Positions 31,382 through 43,571 of a DNA stretch of 64,000 bases are shown here, one piece after another (within the stretch, counting starts at the first letter, position 1; each line of letters opens with the position of its first letter). Made by a program: the position numbers and the translations under genes. The DNA comes from Litchfieldella anticariensis FP35 = DSM 16096 (GTDB lineage Bacteria > Pseudomonadota > Gammaproteobacteria > Pseudomonadales > Halomonadaceae), in assembly GCF_000409775.1 (NCBI RefSeq), contig NZ_KE332396.1:55847-119846 (forward strand), read 5' to 3'. The notes beneath the pieces were generated by a model. It saw nothing but the letters and a program-made list of their open reading frames with translations. It was not told where the DNA came from and ran no database searches.

Positions 31382-31843
31382 GTGGCAATCAAGGACGTGG
31401 CGCTATATGCGCTCATCGAGCCAGTGGTGACATCCATGGGCTTCGAACTCTGGGGAATAGACTATCTTTCCCAGGGTAAACATTCTCGACTGGTGGTCTT
31501 TATCGACAGCCCCGAAGGTGTATCGGTGGAAGATTGCGCCAGTATCAGCCGACAAGTGAGCGCCGTGCTCGATGTCGAGGATCCGATTGCCGGCGAATAT
31601 CGCCTGGAAGTGTCCTCGCCTGGAATGGACCGTCCTCTGTTCACCCTCGACCATTTTGCGCGCTTCAAGGGTCACGTGGTTGCTCTGAAATTGCGAGCGC
31701 CCTTCGATGGTCGGCGCAAGTTTCAGGGGCTGTTGGCTGGGATCGAAGGTGACGAGGTGCTGTTGCAGCTCGACGGCGAAGAGTACTGCTTTCCCATTGA
31801 TACCATCGATCAGGCGCGAGTTGTGCCTCAGTTTGATGACTAA
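31382..31843 (+). CDS. rimP: Ribosome maturation factor RimP
   Basis: 153-residue 30S assembly factor. Signatures: LIEPVVTSMGFELWGIDYLSQGKHSRLVVFIDSPEGVSVEDCASISRQVSAVLDVEDPI and YRLEVSSPGMDRPLFTLDHFARFKGHVVALKLR. GTG start with AGGAG upstream. First gene of the rimP-nusA-infB-rbfA-truB series, 117 bp after the tRNA-fMet terminator. Confidence 0.96.
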   Translation: MAIKDVALYALIEPVVTSMGFELWGIDYLSQGKHSRLVVFIDSPEGVSVEDCASISRQVSAVLDVEDPIAGEYRLEVSSPGMDRPLFTLDHFARFKGHVVALKLRAPFDGRRKFQGLLAGIEGDEVLLQLDGEEYCFPIDTIDQARVVPQFDD

Positions 31844-31883
31844 GATCGATGCATAAGGACTGGTTTTCTGGCGAGGCAAAGGC

Positions 31884-33377
31884 ATGAGCAAAGAGATTCT
31901 GATGGTCGTTGACGCCATCTCGAATGAAAAGGGCGTGCCCCGTGACGTGATTTTCGAGGCAGTGGAAGCCGCTCTGGCGAGCGCTTCCCGTAAGCGTTTC
32001 GAGGGCCAGGAAGTCAGCGTCCGGGTCAAGATCGATCGCTCGACAGGCGATTATGAAACCTTCCGACGCTGGGTGGTCGTTGAAGACGATGAGTTCGAGA
32101 ACCCGGATGCTGAGATCAAGCAGTCGTTTGCTGAGCGTCGCGATCCACCGCTGAGTTTGGGCGATGTGGTCGAAGAGCATATCGAGAACGCGGCGTTCGG
32201 TCGTATCGCGGCGCAGACGGCCAAACAAGTCATCGTTCAGAAAGTGCGCGAGGCCGAGCGTGCCGAAGTGGTACGGCAGTATGCCGAGCGTGAGAGTGAA
32301 CTGGTCGCCGGTATCGTAAAGAAGACCACCCGGGATGGGTTGATCATCGATCTGGGGGATAACGCTGAAGCCTTTTTACCACGTAGCGAGATGATCCCCG
32401 GCGAACGCTATCGCATGAATGAGCGCGTGCGGGCTTTGCTGGTCAAGGTTGATGCCGATGCGCGGGGTGCTCAGTTGATTCTGTCGCGAACCTGCCCTGA
32501 ACTGATCATCGAGTTGTTCAAGATCGAAGTGCCGGAGATCGCCGAGCAACTCATCGAAATCAAGGGCGCGGCACGTGATCCCGGTTCACGTGCCAAGATC
32601 GCCGTCAAAACCAACGACAAGCGTATCGACCCGGTAGGTGCGTGCGTCGGTATGCGCGGCTCACGCGTGCAGGCAGTCTCTACCGAGCTGCGCAACGAGC
32701 GCGTTGACATCATTCTGTGGGATGACAATCCCGCGCAGTTGGTGATAAACGCCATGGCGCCGGCGGATGTGGCCTCGATCCTCGTCGATGAAGACACACA
32801 CTCCATGGACGTCGCCGTTGCTGAGGACAATCTCGCACAAGCCATTGGGCGTAGTGGACAGAACGTGCGTCTGGCTTCTGAGCTGACCGGGTGGAAGCTC
32901 AACGTGATGACCGAGGAAGAAGCGGAAGGCAAGCGCGAGCAGGAGATTGACAGCCTGGTCGAGCACTTCATCCAGCACTTGGAAATCGATGAAGAACTGG
33001 CACGGGTACTGGTCGACGAGGGTTTTACCTCGCTCGAGGAGATTGCCTATGTGCCACTTGAGGAGATGCTCGAGATCGAGGACTTCGACGAGGATCTCGT
33101 CGAGGAACTACGGGCGCGCGCCAAGGACGAGCTGTTGAACCTGGCGATCGCTTCCGAAGAGCAGCTCGATGGCGCTCAGCCTGCCGATGATCTGCTCGAA
33201 ATGGAAGGGATGGAACGTCACCTGGCCTTTATTCTGGCCAGCCGGGGCATCGTCACTATGGAGGATCTTGCCGAGCAGTCCGTTGATGATCTCAAGGACA
33301 TCGAGGGCGTGGACGAGGAGCGCGCTGCGGCACTGATCATGACTGCCCGTGCGCCTTGGTTCGAGAGCGAACAGTAA
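31884..33377 (+). CDS. nusA: Transcription termination/antitermination factor NusA
   Basis: 497 residues. N-terminal RNA-polymerase-binding domain ([38 protein letters not shown]), S1 domain near residues 135-200 ([34 protein letters not shown]), two KH domains ([21 protein letters not shown]), and two C-terminal acidic repeats ([21 protein letters not shown] and [21 protein letters not shown]), as in E. coli. Acts in pausing, termination and rRNA antitermination. Follows rimP by 40 bp. Confidence 0.98.
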   Translation: MSKEILMVVDAISNEKGVPRDVIFEAVEAALASASRKRFEGQEVSVRVKIDRSTGDYETFRRWVVVEDDEFENPDAEIKQSFAERRDPPLSLGDVVEEHIENAAFGRIAAQTAKQVIVQKVREAERAEVVRQYAERESELVAGIVKKTTRDGLIIDLGDNAEAFLPRSEMIPGERYRMNERVRALLVKVDADARGAQLILSRTCPELIIELFKIEVPEIAEQLIEIKGAARDPGSRAKIAVKTNDKRIDPVGACVGMRGSRVQAVSTELRNERVDIILWDDNPAQLVINAMAPADVASILVDEDTHSMDVAVAEDNLAQAIGRSGQNVRLASELTGWKLNVMTEEEAEGKREQEIDSLVEHFIQHLEIDEELARVLVDEGFTSLEEIAYVPLEEMLEIEDFDEDLVEELRARAKDELLNLAIASEEQLDGAQPADDLLEMEGMERHLAFILASRGIVTMEDLAEQSVDDLKDIEGVDEERAAALIMTARAPWFESEQ

Positions 33378-33404
33378 ACAGGTCACGGGCTCAGGAGGGT
33401 CGTA

Positions 33405-36002
33405 ATGTCAGAAATGACCGTGAAAGATTTTGCAGCCAAGGTGGGGCGAGAAGTGCCTCGCCTGCTGGAACAGATGAAGGAAGCGGGTCTGCCTCACAAG
33501 TCAGAGGCCGATGCCGTGTCCGAGGAAGACAAGCAGTGTCTGCTCGACCACCTTACCAAAAGCCATGGTGGCGGTCGTGGTCCCAAGAACCGTATCACCC
33601 TGACGCGTAAAACCAAGAGTCGTATCCGGACCGGTGAGCGTGGCAAGACTATCGAGGTGCAGGTACGCAAGAAGCGCACCTACGTCAAGCGTGCTGAAGA
33701 GGAACAAGCGCCGACCGAACCTCAGGCAGAGGAAACCGGTCCGCGTCAGCTCGTAGGTGACATGGCCGATTCGCAGCAGGCTCAAGCCGAAGCTGAGCAG
33801 GCGGCCAAGGCTGAGGCCGAAGCCAAAGCGGCCGAGGAGCGTGCCCGCGAGGAAGCGGCCAAAGCCGAGCAAGCTAAAGCGAAAGCTGAGCAGCAGGCCA
33901 AGCCTGAGCAGAAGGCCAAGCCTGAGCAAGCCAAGGCCCACACAGCTAAGGCGCCCCGTCCGGAGCCTGAGCTCGAGGTTCCTGTGCCGGAGCTAGACGG
34001 ACAGCCGTCCGAGCAGCCGCCGGCGCCACCCAAGGAAGGGCGAAGCGATCGCCGCACTGCACCGCCGAAGAAGGCAGCGGCCAAGAAAGGTCGTCATGGT
34101 GGGCGTGACGATGACGATGATCGTGGTGACCGCGATGAGCGTCGCCGTGGCGGTAAGAAAGTCAAACGTGCCGAGCGCCGCGGGAGTCGTCGTGGTGGAC
34201 GCGATGCAGGTGGTGGCAAGCATGGCTTCCAGAAGCCGACTCAGCCGATCGTCCGTGAGGTGTCCATTCCTGAGTCGATCAGCGTCGCTGACTTGGCCGA
34301 CAAGATGTCGATCAAGGCGAACGAAGTCATCAAGACCATGTTCACCATGGGTGCAGCGGTGACCATCAACCAGACCATCGATCAGGACACCGCGGCCATC
34401 GTGGTCGAGGAGATGGGGCACAAGCCCAAGCTGGTCAAGGACGATGCGCTGGAGACCGAGGTGCTCGAGGGTATCTCCTACGAAGGCGAAGAGATCTCCC
34501 GTGCGCCGGTCGTAACCGTGATGGGACACGTTGACCACGGCAAGACCTCGCTGCTCGACTATATCCGCCGCACCAAGGTGGCTACCGGGGAGGCTGGGGG
34601 AATTACCCAGCATATCGGGGCCTATCACGTCGAACACGAGAATGGCGATATCACCTTCCTCGATACCCCGGGGCACGCGGCCTTTACCGCCATGCGTGCT
34701 CGTGGCGCCCAGGCCACGGACGTGGTGATTCTGGTGGTGGCCGCCGATGACGGTGTGATGCCACAGACCATCGAAGCCGTCGAGCATGCTAAGGCTGCCG
34801 GGGTGCCGCTGGTGGTGGCAGTCAACAAGATCGACAAGCAGGGCGCTGATCCGGACCGGGTCAAGAACGAGCTATCCCAGCATGAGGTGATTTCCGAGGA
34901 GTGGGGCGGCGATACTCAGTTCGTGCATGTTTCCGCCAAAACCGGGGAAGGCATTGACGGACTGCTCGAGGCCGTATTGCTGGTCGCCGAGGTGCTCGAG
35001 CTCAAGGCAGTACCCGAAGCGCCTGGCAAAGGAGTCGTAGTCGAGTCGCGCCTCGATAAGGGGCGTGGCCCCGTGGCAACCGTGCTGGTCCAGAACGGTA
35101 CCCTGAAGAAGGGGGATATCGTGCTTGCCGGCTTGCACTACGGCCGTGTGCGGGCGCTGACCAATGAACTCGGTCAGCAGGTCGAGAAAGTCGGTCCGGC
35201 GATGCCAGTGGAAATTCAGGGGCTGGACGGGACTCCCGACGCTGGTGACGACTTCATGGTCGTCGCTGACGAGAAGAAGGCGCGTGAAGTGGCCAACTTC
35301 CGTCAGGGCAAGTATCGCGAAGTGCGCTTGGCGCGCCAGCAGAAGGCCAAGCTGGAGAACATGTTCAGCCAGATGGGCCAGGACGAGGCAGCCAAGGTCA
35401 ATATTGTCCTCAAGGCCGACGTGCAAGGCTCGCTGGAAGCAATCAAAGGTGCACTCGAGGAGCTCTCCACCGACGAGGTGCAGGTCGCCGTGGTGTCTTC
35501 CGGGGTTGGTGGCATCACCGGTACCGATGCCAACCTGGCACTGGCCAGTGATGCCATCGTGGTCGGCTTCAACGTGCGTGCCGATGCGTCCGCCCGCGAG
35601 ATCATCGAGCGCGAAGGATTGGACTTGCGCTATTACAGCGTCATCTACCAGCTGATCGACGAGGTCAAGCAAGCCATGAGTGGCATGCTGGCACCGGAAT
35701 GGAAGGAAGAGATCATTGGTGTGGCCGAGGTACGCGATGTCTTCCGGGCGCCCAAGATCGGTGCCGTGGCTGGCTGCATGGTGGTCGAGGGCACCGTCCA
35801 TCGCAACAAGAAGATTCGTGTGTTGCGCGACAATGTGGTGATCTTCGAAGGCGAGTTGGAGTCTCTGCGTCGCTTCAAGGATGACGTCAATGAAGTGCGT
35901 AACGGCATGGAGTGTGGCATCGGCGTCAAGAACTACAATGATGTCCAGGCGGGCGACAAGATCGAGGTATTCGATCAAGTCAAAGTCGAGCGTAGCCTGT
36001 AG
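33405..36002 (+). CDS. infB: Translation initiation factor IF-2
   Basis: 865-residue GTPase that places fMet-tRNA on the 30S subunit. An N-terminal IF2_N domain ([20 protein letters not shown]), a long low-complexity Ala/Glu/Lys/Arg linker (about residues 90-285), a second IF2_N domain, then the G domain with [16 protein letters not shown] near residue 372, DTPGHAAF and NKID, followed by domains II-IV. SD GGAGGG precedes the ATG at 33405; an in-frame ATG three codons later could also serve, and internal starts giving shorter forms are known in E. coli. Confidence 0.98.
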   Translation: MSEMTVKDFAAKVGREVPRLLEQMKEAGLPHKSEADAVSEEDKQCLLDHLTKSHGGGRGPKNRITLTRKTKSRIRTGERGKTIEVQVRKKRTYVKRAEEEQAPTEPQAEETGPRQLVGDMADSQQAQAEAEQAAKAEAEAKAAEERAREEAAKAEQAKAKAEQQAKPEQKAKPEQAKAHTAKAPRPEPELEVPVPELDGQPSEQPPAPPKEGRSDRRTAPPKKAAAKKGRHGGRDDDDDRGDRDERRRGGKKVKRAERRGSRRGGRDAGGGKHGFQKPTQPIVREVSIPESISVADLADKMSIKANEVIKTMFTMGAAVTINQTIDQDTAAIVVEEMGHKPKLVKDDALETEVLEGISYEGEEISRAPVVTVMGHVDHGKTSLLDYIRRTKVATGEAGGITQHIGAYHVEHENGDITFLDTPGHAAFTAMRARGAQATDVVILVVAADDGVMPQTIEAVEHAKAAGVPLVVAVNKIDKQGADPDRVKNELSQHEVISEEWGGDTQFVHVSAKTGEGIDGLLEAVLLVAEVLELKAVPEAPGKGVVVESRLDKGRGPVATVLVQNGTLKKGDIVLAGLHYGRVRALTNELGQQVEKVGPAMPVEIQGLDGTPDAGDDFMVVADEKKAREVANFRQGKYREVRLARQQKAKLENMFSQMGQDEAAKVNIVLKADVQGSLEAIKGALEELSTDEVQVAVVSSGVGGITGTDANLALASDAIVVGFNVRADASAREIIEREGLDLRYYSVIYQLIDEVKQAMSGMLAPEWKEEIIGVAEVRDVFRAPKIGAVAGCMVVEGTVHRNKKIRVLRDNVVIFEGELESLRRFKDDVNEVRNGMECGIGVKNYNDVQAGDKIEVFDQVKVERSL

Positions 36003-36022
36003 GCCACCTAGGAGCGACGTCC

Positions 36023-36433
36023 ATGCGTGAGTTCAAGCGTACCGACCGGGTCGCCGATCAGCTGCAACAGGAGTTGGCGGTGCTGATCCAGCGCGAGGTC
36101 AAGGACCCGCGCCTGGGCATGGTCACCGTCAGCGGGGTCACGGTCAGCCGTGATCTCGGCTATGCGGATGTCTACATAACGCTGCTCGGGGAGAATGACC
36201 CCGAGCGCATCCAAGACAACCTCAAGGTGCTCAGGCGTGCCGCAGGCTTCCTGCGCACCCAGGTGGCCCGACGCATCAAGCTGCGCCATGTGCCGGAGTT
36301 GCGCTTTCATTACGATGAGAGCGTGGTCCGCGGTCAGCGTTTGTCGTCACTGATTGAAGAGGCGGTGGCCAGCGACCGTGCTCGTCAAGGTGATGACGAG
36401 CCGGAGAATGGCGATGATGAGGGTCCGCGTTAA
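36023..36433 (+). CDS. rbfA: Ribosome-binding factor A
   Basis: 136-residue KH-fold protein needed for 16S 5'-end maturation and cold adaptation. MREFKRTDRVADQLQQELAVLIQREVKDPRLGMVTVSGVTVSRDLGYADVYITLLG and LRTQVARRIKLRHVPELRFHYDES are diagnostic. The C-terminus is acidic. The TAA stop overlaps the truB ATG by one base. Confidence 0.97.
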   Translation: MREFKRTDRVADQLQQELAVLIQREVKDPRLGMVTVSGVTVSRDLGYADVYITLLGENDPERIQDNLKVLRRAAGFLRTQVARRIKLRHVPELRFHYDESVVRGQRLSSLIEEAVASDRARQGDDEPENGDDEGPR

Positions 36434-37359
36434 TGGCACGTCGGCGTCGTGGCTTGCCGGTGAATGGTGTGTTGCTGCTTGATAAGCCCCAAGGGGTATC
36501 GAGTAATCAAGCACTGCAGCGCGTGCGTCGGTTATATCAGGCTCAGAAAGCCGGGCACACCGGCACTCTGGATCCGATGGCAACTGGTCTGCTACCGGTC
36601 TGTTTTGGTGAGGCAACCAAGTTTTCCTCCCATCTGATCGAGGCCGATAAGGTCTATCGCACCCGTGCCAGGCTGGGAGAGGTGACCGATACCGGCGATG
36701 CCGAGGGACAGGTGCTCGAGCGCTTGCCGGTACCGCGTCTCGACGAGGCTGATTTGCAGGGTGTCCTGAGCCGTTTTCGTGGCGAAATCGAGCAGGTGCC
36801 GCCGATGTATTCGGCTCTCAAGCACCAGGGGCGTCCGCTTTACGAATTGGCCCGGGAAGGCAAGACGATCGAGCGTGCAGTTCGGCGCGTTAAGGTTTAT
36901 GATACGCGCCTTCTGTCGCACTGTGACAATGACTTCGAATTTGAAGTGTCGTGCAGCAAGGGCACCTACATTCGCACCCTGGCCGAAGACATCGGCCGGG
37001 ATTTAGGCTGTGGGGCGCATATCACCGCGCTGCGTCGACTGCGCACCGGACCCTTCGATGCCAGTGGCATGCATACAGTGGAGAGCCTGGAGGCGTTACC
37101 CGATCAGGCCGCTCGCGAAGCGCTATTGCTGCCGATGGACGTGCTGGTTGCGCACTTGCCGGTGATTACCGTCGAGGATGCGCAAGCCGAGCGTCTCTTG
37201 CATGGACAGCCGGCTCGTGCCGATACCGATGGGTTGGAGCCAGATAGTTTGGCACGACTCTACTGTGACGAGGCCTTTATGGGCCTGGCCACGGTCAAGG
37301 CGGTGGGAGAAGTTGCTCCTCGCCGCCTGTTGAGTACCTCCTCCTGTAAGGGGGAGTAA
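36433..37359 (+). CDS. truB: tRNA pseudouridine-55 synthase TruB
   Basis: 308-residue enzyme making pseudouridine 55 in the T-loop of most tRNAs. The catalytic Asp lies in AGHTGTLDPMATGLLPVCFGEATKF; other signatures are DKPQGVSSNQALQRVRR and CSKGTYIRTLAEDIGRDLGCGAHITALRRLRTGPF. Its C-terminal PUA-like region is normal in length. Coupled to rbfA by a one-base stop/start overlap. Confidence 0.97.
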   Translation: MARRRRGLPVNGVLLLDKPQGVSSNQALQRVRRLYQAQKAGHTGTLDPMATGLLPVCFGEATKFSSHLIEADKVYRTRARLGEVTDTGDAEGQVLERLPVPRLDEADLQGVLSRFRGEIEQVPPMYSALKHQGRPLYELAREGKTIERAVRRVKVYDTRLLSHCDNDFEFEVSCSKGTYIRTLAEDIGRDLGCGAHITALRRLRTGPFDASGMHTVESLEALPDQAAREALLLPMDVLVAHLPVITVEDAQAERLLHGQPARADTDGLEPDSLARLYCDEAFMGLATVKAVGEVAPRRLLSTSSCKGE

Positions 37360-37440
37360 TGTGGTAGAGAAAGTGGGGACTGCAAATATGCGTGGTCTCC
37401 GACATTCATCATTCAGGCATATTGCTTACTGGAGAAACAG

Positions 37441-37710
37441 ATGGCATTGACCGCTGAGAAAAAGGCCGAGATCGTCAAGGAATTCGGCCGTGGCGAAAAC
37501 GATACCGGTTCCCCTGAAGTCCAGGTGGCCCTGCTGAGCGCCAACATCGATGGCCTTCAGGATCACTTCAAGACCAACAAGCAGGATCACCACTCGCGTC
37601 GTGGCCTGATCCGTATGGTCAACCAGCGCCGCAAGCTGCTCGACTACCTCAAGCGTAAGGACTTTGAGCGCTATCAGTCGCTGATTCAGCGTCTGGGTCT
37701 GCGTCGCTGA
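37441..37710 (+). CDS. rpsO: 30S ribosomal protein S15
   Basis: 89-residue primary 16S-binding protein. [36 protein letters not shown] and [41 protein letters not shown] match S15 over the full length. SD TGGAG precedes the ATG. A strong terminator follows before pnp. Confidence 0.99.
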   Translation: MALTAEKKAEIVKEFGRGENDTGSPEVQVALLSANIDGLQDHFKTNKQDHHSRRGLIRMVNQRRKLLDYLKRKDFERYQSLIQRLGLRR

Positions 37711-37777
37711 TAGACAGTCCCCATCAAGGGTAGCGCTTGGCGTCTGCTTTGGGCCCTCGGACCATCCTTGGGCTCTC

Positions 37778-37812
37778 GAACAAGCAACCTCTCGGGGTTG
37801 CTTGTTCTTTTT
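37778..37812 (+). terminator. Intrinsic terminator between rpsO and pnp
   Basis: A 12-bp stem (GAACAAGCAACC with GGTTGCTTGTTC) and five T. It lies 68 bp after rpsO and 89 bp before pnp, comparable to the leaky rpsO terminator of E. coli. Confidence 0.9.
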
Positions 37813-37900
37813 GTGCACTAGCGGTGGCTCTTGCCCCGGCGAACTCCTAAAATGGTCGCCGAGTCAAAACGACCCATACATGAAATCGACAAGGTAAAGG

Positions 37901-40039
37901 ATGTCCACCGTGAATCCGGTCAAGAAAACATTCCAGTACGGTCGTAGTGCCGTCACTCTCGAAACGGGCCGTGTCGCTCGTCAAGCCACCGGCGCCGTTC
38001 AGGTAACCATGGATGACACCGTGGTGCTTTGCACCGTGGTCGGCAAGAAGGAGCTCAAGCCGGGCCAAGACTTCTTCCCGTTGTCCGTACATTATCAGGA
38101 AAAGACCTACTCGGTAGGTAAGATTCCCGGTGGCTTCTTCAAGCGCGAAGGGCGTCCCACGGAAAAGGAAACCCTGACGTCGCGGCTGATCGATCGCCCG
38201 ATCCGTCCCCTATTTCCCAAGGGCTTCATGAATGAGGTCCAGGTCATCTGTACCGTCTTGTCTGCCGATCGTAATCAGGATCCGGACATCGCCGCAATGC
38301 TCGGCACCTCGGCAGCATTGGCTATCTCTGGGCTGCCGTTCAATGGGCCCATCGGTGCCGCTCGTGTCGGCTTCCATGAAGATAAGGGGTATTTCCTCAA
38401 TCCTAGCGTCGAAGAACTCACCGGCTCTGAATTGGACATGGTCGTCGCTGGCACCGAGAAGGCTGTGTTGATGGTTGAATCCGAGGCCAAGGAACTCTCG
38501 GAAGACGAGATGCTGGGCGCGGTGCTTTACGCGCACCAGGAGATGCAGGTCGCTATCAAGGCGATCAATGAGCTGGTGTCGGAAGCCAGTAAGCCCAAGT
38601 GGGACTGGCAACCGCCCGCCGAGAATACTGAGCTCAAGAATGCCATCAAGACTGGCTTCGAAGCCAAAGTTGGCGATGCCTATCGCATCACTGACAAGAT
38701 GGCCCGACAGGACGCCCTGACTGCGCTCAAGCAAGACGCTATCGCGCAGCTTGCTGGTGAGGGCGAGGGTCAGTTCGAAGCTGAAGAAGTGGCCGGTGCT
38801 TTCGCTAGCCTGGAGAAGCGGGTGGTGCGTTCCCGTGTCATCAATGGCGAACCGCGTATCGACGGTCGTGACCACAAGACCGTGCGTCCGCTGGATATCA
38901 GCGTTGGCCTGTTGCCCAAGACCCACGGTTCAGCACTGTTCACCCGTGGTGAAACTCAGGCGATGGTCATCGCCACCCTAGGCACGCTGCGTGATGCGCA
39001 GTTGATTGAGTCCTTGGAGGGTGAGCGCAAGGATCGCTTCCTGCTGCACTACAACTTCCCACCGTATTGCGTCGGTGAAGCTGGCTTCATGGGTGGCCCC
39101 AAGCGTCGTGAGATCGGTCATGGACGTTTGGCGCGTCGCGGTGTGCAGGCCATGTTGCCGGAAGAAGATGATTTCCCCTACACCATTCGCGTGGTATCAG
39201 AGATCACCGAGTCCAACGGCTCCAGCTCGATGGCTTCGGTCTGTGGCACCTCTCTTGCTTTGATGGATGCCGGGGTACCGCTCAAGGCTCCTGTGGCCGG
39301 TATCGCTATGGGGTTGGTCAAGGACGATGAAAAATTCGCCGTGCTGACCGATATCCTTGGCGACGAGGATCATTTGGGCGACATGGACTTCAAGGTGGCC
39401 GGTTCTGCAGCAGGTGTGACCGCCTTACAGATGGACATCAAGATCGAGGGGATCAACGAGGAGATCATGGAGACTGCCCTGCAGCAGGCTCACGAGGCTC
39501 GCCTGCATATCCTCACTGAGATGAACCAGGTGATTAGCCAGAGCCGTAGCGAGCTCTCCGAGAACGCGCCCTCCATGGCTACCATCAAGATCGACCCGGA
39601 GAAGATCCGCGACGTGATCGGCAAGGGCGGTGCTACCATTCGCAAGATCTGCGAGGACACTGGCGCTTCCATCGATCTCGACGACGACGGTACCGTGCGC
39701 ATATACGCTGAGGATAAAGCTTCGGCCAAGAAGGCTATCGATACCGTACTGTCGATTACTGCAGAGGCCGAGATAGGTAAGCTGTACAAGGGTAAGGTGG
39801 TGCGTATTGCTGACTTTGGTGCCTTCGTCAACATCATGCCGGGCACCGATGGTCTGGTGCACATCTCGCAGATTGTGCCCGAACGGGTCAACGACGTACG
39901 CGATTACCTTAATGAGGGTGATGAGGTGATCGTCAAGGTGCTCGATATCGACAACCGTAACCGCGTCAAGCTCTCGATCAAGGAAATCACACCGGAAGAG
40001 AAGGCCGAGTTCGAGGCTTCCGAGGTGACGGTCGAATAA
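37901..40039 (+). CDS. pnp: Polynucleotide phosphorylase
   Basis: 712-residue phosphorolytic 3'-5' exoribonuclease and degradosome component. Two RNase PH domains ([24 protein letters not shown] at the N-terminus; [22 protein letters not shown] and [16 protein letters not shown] in the second), an alpha-helical linker, then KH ([25 protein letters not shown]) and S1 ([28 protein letters not shown]) RNA-binding domains. It may act in the decay of the CrcZ-like RNA and other sRNAs encoded nearby. Confidence 0.99.
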   Translation: MSTVNPVKKTFQYGRSAVTLETGRVARQATGAVQVTMDDTVVLCTVVGKKELKPGQDFFPLSVHYQEKTYSVGKIPGGFFKREGRPTEKETLTSRLIDRPIRPLFPKGFMNEVQVICTVLSADRNQDPDIAAMLGTSAALAISGLPFNGPIGAARVGFHEDKGYFLNPSVEELTGSELDMVVAGTEKAVLMVESEAKELSEDEMLGAVLYAHQEMQVAIKAINELVSEASKPKWDWQPPAENTELKNAIKTGFEAKVGDAYRITDKMARQDALTALKQDAIAQLAGEGEGQFEAEEVAGAFASLEKRVVRSRVINGEPRIDGRDHKTVRPLDISVGLLPKTHGSALFTRGETQAMVIATLGTLRDAQLIESLEGERKDRFLLHYNFPPYCVGEAGFMGGPKRREIGHGRLARRGVQAMLPEEDDFPYTIRVVSEITESNGSSSMASVCGTSLALMDAGVPLKAPVAGIAMGLVKDDEKFAVLTDILGDEDHLGDMDFKVAGSAAGVTALQMDIKIEGINEEIMETALQQAHEARLHILTEMNQVISQSRSELSENAPSMATIKIDPEKIRDVIGKGGATIRKICEDTGASIDLDDDGTVRIYAEDKASAKKAIDTVLSITAEAEIGKLYKGKVVRIADFGAFVNIMPGTDGLVHISQIVPERVNDVRDYLNEGDEVIVKVLDIDNRNRVKLSIKEITPEEKAEFEASEVTVE

Positions 40040-40062
40040 CGCTCGATCTTGTTGGTGGAACG

Positions 40063-40094
40063 AAAATGCCCGCGACAGTGTCGCGGGCATTTTT
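40063..40094. terminator. Bidirectional terminator between pnp and the thiolase gene
   Basis: AAAATGCCCGCGAC and GTCGCGGGCATTTT form a perfect 14-bp stem around a 4-base or shorter loop. The A- and T-tracts on each side make it effective for both convergent genes. Confidence 0.9.
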
Positions 40095-40121
40095 CTATGC
40101 GGGATATAGCTGGCGTAAGGG

Positions 40122-41300
40122 TTAGCGTTCGATAGCCAGTGCCACACCTTGACCGCCACCAATACATAGGGTGGCCAGGCCTTTTTTGGCATCACGGGCG
40201 ATCATTTCGTGCAGTAGGGTTACCAACACACGGCAGCCGGAAGCACCGATGGGGTGACCCAAGGCGATGGCACCACCATTGACGTTGATCTTGCTGGTGT
40301 CCCAACCGAGTTCCTTGTTCACCGCAAGCGCCTGTGCAGCAAAGGCTTCGTTGGCTTCGATCAGTTCCAGATCGTCGAAGCTCCAACCGGCACGCTCCAA
40401 GCAGCGGCGAGTCGCCGGGGCAGGGCCGATGCCCATGATAGAAGGATCGACGCCAGCGTTGGCGTAGGCCTTGATATAGGCCAGAGGTGTCAGTCCCAGT
40501 GACTTGGCTTTCTCGGCGGAGCAGAGCATGGTGATGGCGGCACCGTCGTTGATCGTGGAGGCGTTGCCGGCAGTAATGGTGCCATCTTTCTTGAAGGCCG
40601 CTCTCATGCCGGCCAGTTTCTCGGCGGTGGTACCGGCGCGCGGACCTTCATCCGTATCGAAGACGAGGGGGGCTCCCTTGCGTTGCGGGATTTCTACCGG
40701 CACGATCTGGCCCTTGAACTTACCACCTTCGATGGCGGCGCTGGCCTTCTGCTGCGAGGCGGCAGCAAACTCATCCATCTCTTCACGGGTAATACCGTAC
40801 TTCGCGGCCAGGTTCTCGGCGGTGATTCCCATGTGATAGTCGTTGAAAGCATCCCATAGGCCGTCATGAACCATGGAATCGAGCGCCTTCCAGTCTCCCA
40901 TTCGCTGGCCGGTGCGTGAGTTGGGCAACACATGGGGGGCCAACGACATGTTCTCCTGACCTCCAGCCAGGATCAGCTCGGCATCGCCACAACGGATCGC
41001 TTGGGTGGCCAGATGCAAGGCTTTCAGCCCTGAGCCACAGACCTTGTTGATGGTCATGGCCGGTACGGCGTCCGGTAGGCCGGCCTTGATGGCTGCCTGG
41101 CGAGCTGGGTTCTGTCCGACACCGGCGGTCAGTACTTGGCCAAGCAGCACCTCATCGATCTGATCACTGGCGACACCGGTTTGCTCGAGGATGTCCTTGA
41201 TGACGAGAGCACCCAAGTCACTGGCGGGAATACCGGAGAGCGACCCTCCGAAGGTACCGATAGCGGTACGGCGAGCCGCGACAATCACCACGTCTTGCAT
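40122..41300 (-). CDS. Acetyl-CoA C-acetyltransferase (thiolase, AtoB/PhaA type)
   Basis: 392-residue biosynthetic-type thiolase condensing two acetyl-CoA to acetoacetyl-CoA, first step of polyhydroxybutyrate or ketone-body metabolism. The acylated Cys lies in [18 protein letters not shown] near residue 88, the second active-site region is [25 protein letters not shown], and it ends [14 protein letters not shown]. Start ATG has GAGGAG upstream. No phaB or phaC is nearby, so the pathway role (PHB or fatty-acid related) is open. Confidence 0.93.
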   Translation of the reverse strand: MQDVVIVAARRTAIGTFGGSLSGIPASDLGALVIKDILEQTGVASDQIDEVLLGQVLTAGVGQNPARQAAIKAGLPDAVPAMTINKVCGSGLKALHLATQAIRCGDAELILAGGQENMSLAPHVLPNSRTGQRMGDWKALDSMVHDGLWDAFNDYHMGITAENLAAKYGITREEMDEFAAASQQKASAAIEGGKFKGQIVPVEIPQRKGAPLVFDTDEGPRAGTTAEKLAGMRAAFKKDGTITAGNASTINDGAAITMLCSAEKAKSLGLTPLAYIKAYANAGVDPSIMGIGPAPATRRCLERAGWSFDDLELIEANEAFAAQALAVNKELGWDTSKINVNGGAIALGHPIGASGCRVLVTLLHEMIARDAKKGLATLCIGGGQGVALAIER

Positions 41301-41427
41301 AAGAGACTCCTCGATACTGGACTATGGACTTCCTAGCATAGGTGAGCCTTGTGCACCGCGGCAATGCCAACTGACAAAGTCTTGGCAATTCGGCCTATTC
41401 TCAATCCATTGCCGCTTTCGGAAACCG

Positions 41428-41808
41428 TTAGGCGAACTGGACGGGAATCGCATGACTGGTGTGGCTGATCGCATTCCCTTCCTGCAGGTAGACCAGTGCC
41501 GGCTGATGGTCGTCCAGTTCGGCTTCACTGTAGTGAGCGTAACTGCAAATGATGACGCGATCACCGGCGCTGGCCAGATGGGCAGCGGCGCCATTGACCG
41601 AAATGATTCTGGAGCCTTCTTCACCACGAATGGCATAGGTGGTGAATCGTTGACCATTCTCGACGTTGTAGATTTGAATCTGTTCGTTCTCGCGGATTCC
41701 CGCCAGGTCGAGAAGTTCGCCGTCGATGGCGCAGGAACCTTCGTAGTTGAGGACGGCATGTGTGACACGGGCCATATGTAGCTTGGCCTTGAGCATGATG
41801 GTGTACAT
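41428..41808 (-). CDS. panD: Aspartate 1-decarboxylase proenzyme
   Basis: 126-residue pyruvoyl enzyme making beta-alanine for pantothenate. The self-cleavage site is Gly-Ser in [10 protein letters not shown] (Ser 25); the start [18 protein letters not shown] is diagnostic. It lies just downstream of panC on the same strand, completing a panB-panC-panD run. Confidence 0.97.
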   Translation of the reverse strand: MYTIMLKAKLHMARVTHAVLNYEGSCAIDGELLDLAGIRENEQIQIYNVENGQRFTTYAIRGEEGSRIISVNGAAAHLASAGDRVIICSYAHYSEAELDDHQPALVYLQEGNAISHTSHAIPVQFA

Positions 41809-41841
41809 GGCGTTTGGCTCTTCCTTATCTTCTTCGCCGCG

Positions 41842-42696
41842 TTAGCGCGGCAAACTAACAGTCAGGTTGTCGATCAGGCGTGCTGGCCCTAGACGGGCTG
41901 CCACGAGAATCACTGCATCGGTATCGTTCTTCTCGTCGAGTGGTCGCAGATTAAGGGGGTGGCGGACTTCGAGGTAGTCTGGGTCGAAGCCACGCTCGGC
42001 AAGCCGTGATAGGCCGTCGTCGATGGCCTGTTGGGCGGGTTGGCCGGCTTGCAAGGCGTCCCGTACCTCGCACAAGGTGCGATACAGGCCTGGGGCCTTG
42101 GCGCGCTCCTCGGCACTCAGATAGCCATTGCGCGAGGACAGCGCCAGGCCATCCTCAGCGCGCACAATGGGTACGCCGACAATCTCGATGGGGAAATGCA
42201 GGTCGGCTACCAGTTGGCGAATCACCGCCAACTGCTGGTAATCCTTTTCGCCAAAGCAGGCTACGTCCGGCTGCACCAGGTTGAACAGCATGGCGACGAT
42301 GGTGGCTACACCGTCGAAGTGGCCGGGCCGGCTACCGCCGCATAACCCCTCGCTTACACCACGAACGCTGATACGAGTCTGGGACTCGAACCCGCGAGGA
42401 TACAAGGTGGCGGTATCTGGTGCGAACAACAGGTCGCATCCAGCCGCTTCTAGCCCGGCTTGATCCTCGGCCAAGGTGCGTGGATATTTGTCGAGGTCTT
42501 CATTCGGTCCGAACTGAAGCGGATTGACGAAGATAGTGGCCACTACCAGATCCGCTCGGGCCCGGGCCGACTCGATCAAGGCCAAGTGGCCGGCATGCAG
42601 GTTGCCCATGGTCGGCACCAAAGCGATGCGATGCCCCTGTCGCCGGGCATCGCCCAAGGCCTGTCGAAGGTCAGCAATGGCGTGGATCGTACGCAT
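41842..42696 (-). CDS. panC: Pantothenate synthetase
   Basis: 284-residue enzyme that joins pantoate and beta-alanine with ATP. Signatures: [49 protein letters not shown] (HIGH-like GHL) and [19 protein letters not shown]. The ATG at 42696 overlaps the panB stop by one base (TGATG), giving translational coupling; three upstream codons in the same frame belong to panB sequence. Confidence 0.97.
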   Translation of the reverse strand: MRTIHAIADLRQALGDARRQGHRIALVPTMGNLHAGHLALIESARARADLVVATIFVNPLQFGPNEDLDKYPRTLAEDQAGLEAAGCDLLFAPDTATLYPRGFESQTRISVRGVSEGLCGGSRPGHFDGVATIVAMLFNLVQPDVACFGEKDYQQLAVIRQLVADLHFPIEIVGVPIVRAEDGLALSSRNGYLSAEERAKAPGLYRTLCEVRDALQAGQPAQQAIDDGLSRLAERGFDPDYLEVRHPLNLRPLDEKNDTDAVILVAARLGPARLIDNLTVSLPR

Positions 42697-43487
42697 CAGA
42701 AACAATGCTCCTCGGCGGGGAAGCGCCGGGCCTTGACGTCCTCGTGGTAGCGGCGGAATGCCCCCGCTATGTCGTCAGTCTCAGCCAGGAAGTTTTTGAC
42801 GAAGCGCGGTGTGCGGCCGTGGGTGACGCCGAGCACATCGTGCATCACCAGAATCTGGCCATCTACATCCGGTCCCGCACCGATACCGATCACCGGGACC
42901 GACACCGCTTCGCTCACGGCGCGGCCCAGGTCGGCAGGTACGCATTCGAGCAGGACCAACGAGGCACCAGCGTCGACCAGGGTACAGGCATCGGCAATGA
43001 TCTGTTCGGCTCGTTCGGTCTCGCGGCCTTGTACCTTGTAGCCGCCGAGTTGATAGACCGTCTGGGGTGTCAAACCAAGATGAACGCACACTGGTACCCC
43101 ACGGCGAGTTAGTTCGCGGATGTCGTCAGCCATCCAGGCTTCACCTTCGACCTTGATCAACTCGGCGCCAGCACGCATCAACTCACCAGCATCCAGCAAC
43201 AGCCGTTCCAGGCTTGCATTGCTCATGAACGGCAGATCGACCATCAACAGACTGTTTCCCTTGCCCCGCGCCACACAGCGGGTGTGGTAACAGACGTCAG
43301 CGAGAGTGACGGGAAGGGTGCTGTGATGGCCCTGAAGTACCATCCCCAGGGAATCACCGACCAGAAGTACTTCAATGCCCGCGTCACTGGCCGTGCGAGC
43401 AAAGGTGGCATCATAGGCAGTCAAACAACTGAAGGATTCACCAGCTTGCTTGTAGGCTTGCAGTGTACTCAAGGTAACCGTTTTCAT
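42696..43487 (-). CDS. panB: 3-methyl-2-oxobutanoate hydroxymethyltransferase
   Basis: 263-residue TIM-barrel enzyme that makes ketopantoate from ketoisovalerate and methylene-tetrahydrofolate. Signatures: [41 protein letters not shown], and [24 protein letters not shown] near the end. It heads panB-panC-panD. Upstream lies a 153-bp gap containing several TGTTACC elements. Confidence 0.97.
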   Translation of the reverse strand: MKTVTLSTLQAYKQAGESFSCLTAYDATFARTASDAGIEVLLVGDSLGMVLQGHHSTLPVTLADVCYHTRCVARGKGNSLLMVDLPFMSNASLERLLLDAGELMRAGAELIKVEGEAWMADDIRELTRRGVPVCVHLGLTPQTVYQLGGYKVQGRETERAEQIIADACTLVDAGASLVLLECVPADLGRAVSEAVSVPVIGIGAGPDVDGQILVMHDVLGVTHGRTPRFVKNFLAETDDIAGAFRRYHEDVKARRFPAEEHCF

Positions 43488-43571
43488 AGGCGCTCGATCT
43501 CATCGTTCTTGTGCAGACGGCCATGCTGGATGGATTCCGTGGCCATCAGGCTGGCGCGTTAGGACTCGAAC

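Noticed and set aside
43488..43571. Sigma-54 promoter for panB next to the TGTTACC cluster
   Set aside because: The best candidate, TGGCCGTCTGCA, has GG and GC four bases too close.
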